DNA from: Dehalococcoidales bacterium
GTDB lineage: Bacteria > Chloroflexota > Dehalococcoidia > Dehalococcoidales > Fen-1064
Length of the DNA stretch: 29,469 nt
Direction: 5' to 3'
Assembly (NCBI GenBank): GCA_028712845.1
Contig: JAQTPO010000008.1
Coordinates: 1-29,469, forward strand
Shown: positions 1-6,444 of the stretch, piece after piece
How positions within the stretch are numbered: the first letter of the stretch is position 1
Layout: every line of letters begins with the position of its first letter
Notes under the pieces: generated by a model
Told to the model about the DNA's origin: nothing
Seen by the model: the letters and a program-made list of their open reading frames with translations, nothing else
Databases searched by the model: none
Translations under genes and position numbers: made by a program

Positions 1-96
1 CAGACAAAAGGACTTACACCCGGCGCATATAATATCTCTGTAGTAAGCGTTCAGACTGGTCAGGTAAATGTCATCGGAACCATAACATTAAGATAA
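1..96 (+). CDS. C-terminal end of an unidentified, probably extracellular protein (partial)
   Basis: Frame 1 is open from the first base to a TAA at 94-96 and encodes the last 31 residues of a protein that begins outside the window. The visible part alternates polar and small hydrophobic residues (for example PGAYNISVVS and VNVIGTITLR), the pattern of the closing strands of an Ig-like or bacterial beta-sandwich domain. The family and function cannot be decided from 31 residues. It could also be a chance open frame, but the natural beta-strand look and the stop followed by a long gene-free stretch favour a real gene end. Confidence 0.5.
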   Translation, partial: QTKGLTPGAYNISVVSVQTGQVNVIGTITLR

Positions 97-501
97 ATTA
101 GCTGGTTTTCGTAACAAAAGGAGAGGGTGGTGTAAATATGTAGTGCCCCCCTTTTTATTTTAGGTATTTTTTAACTTAACTTTACGTAGCATTCTTCTCC
201 AAAGCTATCTACTATAAGAATCGTCGTTTATTGCATGGATTATTGATAATCCGGTAATTGACGCAAATATTTCACAAAATTTGATTAAAAAGTCGATAGA
301 AGAAATAAAGACTTGACCTTGTATCTCCAACCATGTGATAGAATATCCGCCGGAGGGTGGGTGTGGCAGATCGATTGACCGACGGTTTACGAATGCGCGG
401 TTCCAGACGTCTTTAGCCTCAAATTGTCACTTTCTATCACTATGGCAGAATATTACCTTGGTTTATATATATTTAACGAAATAACGTTTTGTAAACCTTG
501 T
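97..501. other. Gene-poor intergenic stretch
   Basis: About 400 bases with no convincing coding frame. A TTGACC box at 313-318 followed 20 bases later by TAGAAT resembles a long-spacer promoter, but no gene with a ribosome binding site follows it. I see no strong terminator hairpin behind the gene ending at 96, only a C-run followed by a T-run near 145-160. Confidence 0.4.
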
Positions 502-1043
502 TCAGGGTTCATTTGTTCTGGGAAAAAAGATGTTTATGGGATCGATAATTTGGTTTGCTTTTGGTCTTACATAAATCATAGGATACCATGTCTCAGGTCG
601 GACGGAACCGTGGTTGTCGTGGGAAGTCACTACTGGTGCCAGTGCAGTGTGGGTGGCTGGACGGGCATCACGCAAGCGGCCGCAGGCTATAATCACACTA
701 ATATTCTCAAATTCAGCATGTCCAAATATCTCATGCTCCCGCTCCAATATCCTTTTTGCGGCAGGTCCGCTTAACCAGCCGTGTAATTTTCATCCGTCGT
801 CGCTAACAAGGCTACTTCTGCCGCCGTATACTTCTGGGGGAAACGATGTCTGTAATATCCCGTTACCTTGAGTCTTCCAAACTCTTGGAATCGCCCTACC
901 AATCTGGCTACCTGTGACCGCGAGTAGCCGGTCACCTTTTCGATGTATCTGCGTAGTATGCCTTTCCAGTTTCGTTTTAGCCACTGATATTTGAACTTTC
1001 TTAACACCTCCTTTACCCATTGGTATTTTTCTTGTGTTTTTAT
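502..1043 (-). pseudogene. Decayed transposase with HTH/integrase-type N-terminal region
   Basis: Reading the minus strand from about 1043, one frame gives KYQWVKEVLRKFKYQWLK, then RRYIEKVTGYSRSQVARLV and ALLATTDE, where it runs into a stop at 771. A neighbouring frame then continues the same kind of protein with LHGWLSGPAAKRILERE and HEIFGHAEFENIS, in the ORF that ends at 502. From memory, the N-terminal half of a family of rve/integrase-type transposases reads ...YIQKVTGYSR..., ...KTDELHGTPSGPATKK... and ...FGxxxYERLxxIS, so both frames fit one ancestral protein with two extra bases near 765. The C-terminal catalytic domain is missing and similarity fades below about 680. There is no good start codon; the likely ancestral ATG is now ATA at 1041-1043. 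It is a relic, unrelated to the complete element at the window's other end. Confidence 0.62.
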
Positions 1044-1196
1044 TCCTCTAAATTATATCGTTTGACTGCTAGCCACAAATTGCTGAACTTGTTCCAATGT
1101 CTGTATTTGTTTGTCATCCATATTAAGTTGCATGTTTCAATCATAAACGACTCCGTATCTCCAAGGGCTCGTCTTGTATTAGACTCTTACAGCGGG

Positions 1197-1225
1197 TTGA
1201 CAGACCACATCGTTCAGGTTATGCT
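1197..1225 (+). promoter_or_regulatory. Sigma70-type promoter of the cupin gene
   Basis: TTGACA at 1197-1202, a 17-base spacer and TATGCT at 1220-1225. A transcript would start near 1232, leaving a leader of about 20 bases that contains the GGAGGG ribosome binding site at 1242-1247. Confidence 0.7.
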
Positions 1226-1252
1226 AACAGCAGACTGATTTGGAGGGACAAT

Positions 1253-1612
1253 ATGGAAGAAAAGCTCCCCCGAAAAACAGAAAAACCCTGGGGTTATGAG
1301 CTATTGTATGCGCTTACACCCCAGTATGCCGGCAAGGTGATTTTTGTGAAAAAAGGCTTCCGCCTCAGTTTGCAATACCACAAAGAAAAAGATGAAAGTA
1401 TGTATCTCTTACAGGGGAAAGTACTGTTCAGTGTCCAGCCTCAAAACGGAAAGATGACAGAAACCGTGGGAGAGGCGGGATTTTGTTTACATCTCCCGCC
1501 GCTAATGACTCATCGTATCGAAGCGCTGGAAGACGCCACTATTCTCGAAGTTTCCACGCCACAGCTTGGTGATGTGGTCAGGTTGCAGGACGATTTCGGC
1601 CGCGCCAAATAA
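1253..1612 (+). CDS. Single-domain cupin protein, mannose-6-phosphate isomerase-like
   Basis: A 119-residue protein starting at ATG 1253, seven bases after a good GGAGGG site. It carries the cupin core: a KPWGYE opening (residues 11-16), then LQYHKEKDESMYLLQGKV, which supplies the metal-binding His and Glu of cupin motif 1, and a second conserved block around LPPLMTHRIEAL with the motif-2 His. KPWGxE is characteristic of the type II phosphomannose isomerase/cupin group, which isomerises or binds sugar phosphates. Stand-alone cupins of this size vary widely in function, so the fold is fairly sure and the substrate is not. It has its own promoter and no co-directional neighbour, so it is probably monocistronic. 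Confidence 0.8.
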   Translation: MEEKLPRKTEKPWGYELLYALTPQYAGKVIFVKKGFRLSLQYHKEKDESMYLLQGKVLFSVQPQNGKMTETVGEAGFCLHLPPLMTHRIEALEDATILEVSTPQLGDVVRLQDDFGRAK

Positions 1613-1667
1613 TGCGCTTATAATGTTAGTAATATTAGCCCAGACGAATAGTCTCTCCGCCTGTTTA

Positions 1668-1791
1668 CCATTGCGAGACCCGATGAAATCGGGCGCGGCA
1701 ATCTCGGTTTAACTGCGGACTTTCGTGTGAGTGAGATTGCTTCGGGTACGGAGTTTACCCTGAGTAAAACCGAAGGGTAACCTCGCAATGG
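1668..1791. repeat. Foldback (REP/MITE-like) repeat element
   Basis: A 124-base element closed by a 10-bp perfect inverted repeat (ccattgcgag at 1668-1677, ctcgcaatgg at 1782-1791). Inside lie a hairpin cccgat-gaa-atcggg (1679-1693), a pair gcaatctc/gagattgc (1698-1705, 1733-1740), and a pair tcggttt/aaaccga. Elements with ends of the ttgcgag...gattgcttc...ctcgcaatg type are, as I recall, dispersed in many copies in several anaerobe genomes. It lies between the convergent cupin and mscL genes, where it could also act as a transcript end. No second copy is present in this window. Confidence 0.65.
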
Positions 1792-1824
1792 CACTCAGAA
1801 AGATAGCCCTATTGGAGATAGACT

Positions 1825-2283
1825 TTATTTCAGCTCCGATGTACAGTTGGGGCAACGTGTGGCATTAATATTTATCTTTGAGAAGCAGTGGGGGCAGTCT
1901 TTCGTAGCTGGGGCGGCAGGTGGTGCTTCCACTTTCTTATGTGCTTGCATCCTGGCAATGGGACGAACGATGAAGAAGAAGACAACTGCGGCTATTATCA
2001 GGAAGCTAATGATAGTATTGATGAATTGCCCGTAGTTTATTGAAACGGCGCCGGCCGCCTGTGCGGTAGCCAGAGAAGAATAGGGACCCGCAGGAGAACC
2101 TTGCTTGATGACGACAATCAAATTGGCGAAATCGATTTTACCGAGGGCGAGCCCAATAGGAGGCATGATGACGTCTTTGACAAAGGAGCTTACGATGGGA
2201 CCGAAGGCGGCACCGATGATGATACCCACTGCCATATCCACCACATTACCACGCATAATGAACGCCTTGAAGTCTTTGAGCAT
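1825..2283 (-). CDS. mscL: Large-conductance mechanosensitive channel MscL with zinc-ribbon tail
   Basis: This 152-residue membrane protein opens under hypo-osmotic membrane tension to release solutes. Its N-terminal MLKDFKAFIMRGNVVDMAVG is the classic MscL amphipathic helix leading into TM1 (about 14-38), followed by a periplasmic loop and TM2 (about 86-107, FINTIISFLIIAAVVFFFIV). After a short Ala/Pro linker the protein ends with two Cys pairs, CPHC (130-133) and CPNC (144-147), a zinc-ribbon knuckle in the position usually held by the cytoplasmic helical bundle. A strong AAAGGAGG site precedes the ATG. It lies 77 bases downstream of the response-regulator gene on the same strand and could be read from the same transcript. 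Identity is secure; what the zinc ribbon does is unknown. Confidence 0.95.
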   Translation of the reverse strand: MLKDFKAFIMRGNVVDMAVGIIIGAAFGPIVSSFVKDVIMPPIGLALGKIDFANLIVVIKQGSPAGPYSSLATAQAAGAVSINYGQFINTIISFLIIAAVVFFFIVRPIARMQAHKKVEAPPAAPATKDCPHCFSKININATRCPNCTSELK

Positions 2284-2304
2284 TTGAGTCCTCCTTTTAT
2301 TCTT

Positions 2305-2320
2305 GCTGCTCTGAAGCAGC
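2305..2320. terminator. Small hairpin between the response regulator and mscL
   Basis: A perfect stem gctgct-ctga-agcagc (6 bp, 4-base loop). In the minus direction of the flanking genes there is no T-tract behind it, so it is at best an attenuator or mRNA-processing structure; the T-rich side faces the plus strand. Confidence 0.3.
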
Positions 2321-2360
2321 CCGGTTATTTTTCTTATGAGAGACCGATAATTGAAGTCAG

Positions 2361-3050
2361 TTACTCCGGTTTAGTCAGAGAGTAGCCGATTCCCGCAGTG
2401 GTTAAGACCAACTTGGGTTCACTGGGGTCATCTTCCACTTTCTCCCGCAGGCGGCGAACATAGACTTTCAGACTATTGGCGGCATCGGGGTAATCATTTC
2501 CCCATACTGCTTCTGCCAAGCTCGTATAGGTTACGACATGCCCGCAGTTTCGCATCAGATGTTGAAGTATTCTTCTTTCGGTGTTTGTGAGTCTTATTTC
2601 CTTATCTTGGTGCAGGAGTTTGCCGGTATTGGGGTCTAGAGATAAAGCTCCACAGGACAAAGTCTCTTCTCCCTGTTCCTGGAAGGTCGTGTAACGCCTG
2701 AGGAGAGCCTGCACACGGGATAGCAATTCCAGCTTGCGGAAGGGTTTTACCATGTAGTCATCGGCGCCGTATTCCAACGCCTTAACTACGTCATCTTCGT
2801 CCGAACGGACTGTGAGGATAAGCACAGGGACAACGGAAAACAGGCGGACTCTCTTCAGTACTTCATAGCCGCTAATATCAGGAAGCCCCAGGTCCAGGAT
2901 GACTAAATCCGGTTTTTCAGTCTCAACCATAGACACGCCCCTTTCTCCGAGGTGGGTGGTTACCACCTTAGCGTCCGGCCAGCGAATCTGAATAGTAACG
3001 CCGATTGCGGTGGAGATTTCGGGGTTATCCTCGATAATCATCACTTTCAT
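2361..3050 (-). CDS. OmpR/KdpE-type DNA-binding response regulator
   Basis: A 229-residue cytoplasmic regulator with an N-terminal receiver domain (about 1-118) and a C-terminal winged helix (about 130-229). Visible receiver residues are the acidic pair in MIIEDNP (E7, D8), phosphoacceptor D53 in VILDLGLPD, T80 in LILTVRS, and K102 in YMVKPF. The effector domain shows the family's LTNTERRILQHLMRN and VYVRRLREKV recognition-helix region, ending in TTAGIGYSL. It follows the histidine kinase gene by 32 bases on the same strand and is almost certainly its cognate partner. AAGGA precedes the ATG. The regulator is intact even though its kinase gene is broken. Targets cannot be read from the sequence. 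Confidence 0.93.
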   Translation of the reverse strand: MKVMIIEDNPEISTAIGVTIQIRWPDAKVVTTHLGERGVSMVETEKPDLVILDLGLPDISGYEVLKRVRLFSVVPVLILTVRSDEDDVVKALEYGADDYMVKPFRKLELLSRVQALLRRYTTFQEQGEETLSCGALSLDPNTGKLLHQDKEIRLTNTERRILQHLMRNCGHVVTYTSLAEAVWGNDYPDAANSLKVYVRRLREKVEDDPSEPKLVLTTAGIGYSLTKPE

Positions 3051-3082
3051 GGATTTTTCCTTTTATTAATGGTATCTTTCTC

Positions 3083-4854
3083 CTAGTCAGAGAAAACAGG
3101 AATTGAAAAACTGAAGATGCTTCCCTTTCCTTCCTCGCTTTTCACCCATATTTTCCCGTTGTGTAGTTCAACCAGGGTCTTGCAGAGTTTGAGACCAAGC
3201 CCCAGTCCTTTTTGATGTTCTTTATCATTTCCCAATCTCACGTAGGGACGAAAGACCTGGCTCATTTTTTCGGCATTGATACCACGTCCCGTATCCTCAA
3301 TTTCAACTACCAGATTATCACCATCCTGTCGGGCTCGTATCGTAATTTTACCACTTTCCGGGGTGAATTTGGTGGCATTGTTCAATATATTGCGTAGCAC
3401 CTGTCTCAAGCGGACTTCGTCTCCCATAATATGAGGCAAGCGCTGAGGTAAGTCAAGCGCCAGTATCTGTTTGCGGTGTTTAGTTAACGAAGACAGCTCA
3501 CCGGCGACCTGCTGTATTATAAGGCTTCGGGTCGATTTCTTCAAGACTCAGACGCAGGATGCCAACATCACCTTTCGCCAAGTCCAGGAGGTCATCGAGG
3601 CGGTCATTCATATCTAAAGCGCCACGGTAGATATTTTTTGCCAGACTTAACCATGGCTCACCTTTGATACCCTCCACTAACAGCTCGCTGGATGATAAAA
3701 TGGGGGTGATTGGTGTTTTTAACTCATGGGCTAATTCCCGGGTGTAATCGGCGCGTTTATTCATCTCCGCTTCCAGAGACTGTCGCAGGATTGTCTCTTT
3801 CTTATTTTGCTCTTCTATTGTTGCCAACACCTTATTAATATTCTCGGTAAAATTCGATAATTCATCTTTACCAGTCACTTTAATCCGTGATGAGACGTCA
3901 CCGCTGGCGCTTATCTGCTGAATATCATTATTGAATTTCTTTATTCGGGATAAGGTTAATCTGTCTTGGATTATTATGGCAACGATGCTTGTGATGACGG
4001 CACAAACTACCAGCACCAGCAATATAAATGTCATACTATCGCGCCCTTTGCTGACGATGTCACGAGCGGTATCTGTCCTTATAATCAGGGCGGGTTGACC
4101 ATTGATGTCATTTATCAGGGCATACCCTGAGACTGTTTTACTATCCTGCGGTATCACACAGACCGAATTCTCTGATGTCAGCCGTTGACGCGCTGCGGTA
4201 AAATCGGCCGGCATCTGAGAGCTATCGATGGGATAAATGATTATTGGCAAGAGTGTTGTTTCAGTGAGGTATTCAATCTCCTCATTATCTAAGTAACGTG
4301 TCATAGTGAGCATCCCGCGAGGCGGACCTATCCTGACGCCGGTCAATACAGGACAGGAGGAAACAAGCATGGGACCCTCTGGCAGGAGGATAATACCGGA
4401 TGCGCAACTATCGATAGCAGAAGATGATTTGAGCGGATTATTGTTGGCGAGATATGCCGCAAGCCCTTGCGGCATAGCCACATACGTTTTTGTGTTTATA
4501 TCATAAGCTTTGCCGAAAATAAGCTCGCCGTTAACATTTGTTAATATAAAGGCGTCAATCTGTAATGACGTAAACGTAGAGGAAAGAACATTTTTATCGG
4601 TGTAATCCGTATTCAGGTCATCGGCAAAAGTATAGGTATCGTCCCAGAACGCCCAGTCGGAAGTTGTCCCTTCTAACCACGTGATGCGGCTGTTAAGCGC
4701 CCCAACCACTCGCTCGGCATCTTCTCGAGCCTCTTGCTCCTCGAGCTTGACGAAACCTATCCAGTAAAAATTTCTGGGCGATGACATAAGAAGCAAGGAG
4801 CATTACAGCTAATACAACGCCGATGATGAGTAACGTTTTCTTTCGTAATGTCAC
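3083..4854 (-). pseudogene. CHASE4-HAMP sensor histidine kinase gene interrupted by two frameshifts
   Basis: The kinase is spread over three frames. A GTG at 4852-4854, with GGGAG upstream, starts LRKKTLLIIGVVLAVMLLAS, an N-terminal membrane helix. Near 4750 the frame must shift by one base to continue with VKLEEQEAREDAERVVGAL and a CHASE4-like sensor domain containing TSDWAFWDD. In that second frame follow TM2 (about 255-278), a HAMP region and the HisKA box ELAHELKTP with the phospho-accepting His. Near 3530 a second one-base shift is needed between LSLEEIDP and SLIIQQVAGELS to reach the ATP-binding domain (N box NILNNATKF, G1 DTGRGIN, G2 GLGLGLKL). Restored length is about 590 residues, normal for the family. 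Neither site is a homopolymer run. Recent pseudogenisation and sequence error remain the two alternatives. Confidence 0.85.
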
Positions 4855-4952
4855 TCTGTATGTCTCCCGAACGATTTAATATATGTCAGGTGTACTGGTA
4901 TTATATTACTATAATGTGAGGGTAGGTAATCTTTGTAGTGACAAAAGTGTAT

Positions 4953-4978
4953 GTAACATCAAAACTATCATATGTTAC
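4953..4978. promoter_or_regulatory. Inverted repeat overlapping the kinase promoter, candidate operator
   Basis: Perfect 7-bp arms gtaacat (4953-4959) and atgttac (4972-4978) around a 12-base centre. The right arm overlaps the -10 box at 4967-4972, so a bound protein would occlude RNA polymerase. Which protein binds is unknown; autoregulation by the adjacent response regulator is possible, although OmpR-type proteins usually prefer direct repeats. Confidence 0.45.
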
Positions 4979-4995
4979 TAACCGAGTTGTGTCAA
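4967..4995 (-). promoter_or_regulatory. Sigma70-type promoter of the kinase/response-regulator operon
   Basis: On the minus strand TTGACA (4990-4995), a 17-base spacer and TATGAT (4967-4972), one of the best promoter matches in the window. It lies about 100 bases upstream of the GTG start at 4854, so the transcript has a long AT-rich leader. Confidence 0.75.
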
Positions 4996-5016
4996 GATTT
5001 TTATGGAATTTTAACA

Positions 5017-5787
5017 CTAACGCAATATTAGAGCAATAGGGCAATGGTCGGAACCCGTGACTTCACGCATAATAAATGCCCTGTCCACTTTGTCGAGCAG
5101 GTTTTCAGTGATGAAAAAATAATCGATTCTCCATCCCACATTCCTCTCTCTTGCTCTTGATTTCATGTCCCACCAGGTATATTGTCCCGGCTCCTTGTTA
5201 AAATGACGGAAAGCATCGATATAACCATTTGCCACCAATTTATCCAACCATGCCCTTTCAATGGGCAGAAAACCGGAGATTTTTTCGTTTTCCTTAGGCC
5301 TGGCGAGGTCTATTTCTTCGTGGGCGGTATTTACATCTCCGCAGATAATCAGTTTTTCTCCTTTGAGACGTAGCGGTTCGAGAAAATTTAAGAAAGCATC
5401 ATAAAAATCCAGCTTGTACTTCAACCTTTCTGCGTTTTGCTTCCCGTTAGGAAAATAAACGTTACAGACGGTGAACTCAGGGTGTTTTGAGATAATAACC
5501 CTGCCTTCCGTATCGAATGCCGGCACGCCGAAGCCATTTCGGACATCGAGTGGTTTCTCTCTGGTAAACGTGGCAACCCCTGAATAGCCTTTTCTTTCAG
5601 GATAGTTCCAGTGTACTTGATATCCCGGGGGTTCTAGTATATCCCGGGTTAGATCTTCCGGGCTGGCTTTAGTTTCCTGCAGACAGAGTATGTCCGGCGA
5701 TTCTTTCCCCAGCCATTCCAGAAAACCTTTTCTGACTGCAGCCCTGATGCCATTAACATTCCAGCATATTATCTTGGTTCCGTTCAT
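5017..5787 (-). CDS. xth: Exodeoxyribonuclease III / AP endonuclease
   Basis: A 256-residue enzyme of the ExoIII/APE1 family, which cleaves DNA 5' of abasic sites and removes 3' blocking groups in base-excision repair. Conserved metal and catalytic elements are visible in order: NVNGIRAA near residues 10-17, LQETK with metal-binding E38, [19 protein letters not shown] near 150, WRIDYFFI, and the C-terminal SDHCPIAL with the catalytic Asp-His pair. Length is typical (about 255). No clear ribosome binding site precedes the ATG, but a good promoter lies about 40 bases upstream. The kinase/regulator operon follows downstream with its own promoter, so it is probably independently transcribed. Confidence 0.95.
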   Translation of the reverse strand: MNGTKIICWNVNGIRAAVRKGFLEWLGKESPDILCLQETKASPEDLTRDILEPPGYQVHWNYPERKGYSGVATFTREKPLDVRNGFGVPAFDTEGRVIISKHPEFTVCNVYFPNGKQNAERLKYKLDFYDAFLNFLEPLRLKGEKLIICGDVNTAHEEIDLARPKENEKISGFLPIERAWLDKLVANGYIDAFRHFNKEPGQYTWWDMKSRARERNVGWRIDYFFITENLLDKVDRAFIMREVTGSDHCPIALILR

Positions 5788-5824
5788 AATAAATGCCCGG
5801 GAATATACCTAATCTTACAACAGC

Positions 5825-5853
5825 ATACTAGCCCTGTTAGACATTGATGTCAA
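5825..5853 (-). promoter_or_regulatory. Sigma70-type promoter of the exonuclease III gene
   Basis: On the minus strand TTGACA (5848-5853), a 17-base spacer and TAGTAT (5825-5830). Predicted transcription start is about 30 bases upstream of the ATG at 5787. Confidence 0.68.
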
Positions 5854-6444
5854 ATACCGGAAATTAGAAAAAATTAGCTTCAACGGTATTGCAATTTGTC
5901 ATAATGTTGAGTATAATGTAAAGATAGAAGGAGGCAGGTTGATTGGTCAAAAAATTGATTAATGGCTTGTCTCTGAGCATATGTTAGAAGAATATACGCG
6001 GGGCCAGTTCTCAGATTACTGTTTGCGAGACAGATGATATTGATGATGAGATAAAAATATGATGCTCCGGTTAAATTTAGATTGCTGACTGCTAAAAAGA
6101 CCGTGGGAAATACCGGACATCAGCGTATGAAAAATTTAGATTTGCAGAAATAATTGAGCCTAACCCGCATAATATATTCGCTTACTGCTCAGTCAGCAGC
6201 CATAACGAGTCAGTTGGTGTGTTTCAGGAAGATTGTCATTATTGAGCATGCCGGAGATTCGTGTCCACGAGGTAAGATAAGTTTCGGTCTAGCTCCATCA
6301 GCACGCTGAGGTTTTGCGTAGCATGATAAATAGCCGGCTGAAACGGCCTCTAATCCGTTTTTTGACTAATCCCCACCTTATGATGTGGAAATTCCGGGTT
6401 TTACCTATGAAGTTATTTCCTAGTAATTCCGGGAAAGTACTGTT
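5854..6444. other. Intergenic stretch without recognisable features
   Basis: About 590 bases. A GGAGG at about 5931 precedes only a few sense codons before a stop. No frame has family resemblance, and I find no clear promoter for the plus-strand gene starting at 6445. An open minus-strand frame at 6298-6618 overlaps that gene and looks like a shadow. Confidence 0.4.

Noticed and set aside
313..338. TTGACC...TAGAAT with a 20-base spacer, like a MerR-type promoter
   Set aside because: No dyad in the spacer and no gene with a ribosome binding site follows.
424..774. Plus-strand open frame of 116 codons
   Set aside because: Antisense to the transposase relic, no ribosome binding site, no family resemblance.
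3510..3550. Programmed frameshift in the kinase gene
   Set aside because: No slippery heptamer or downstream structure, and a second unrelated frameshift is present in the same gene.
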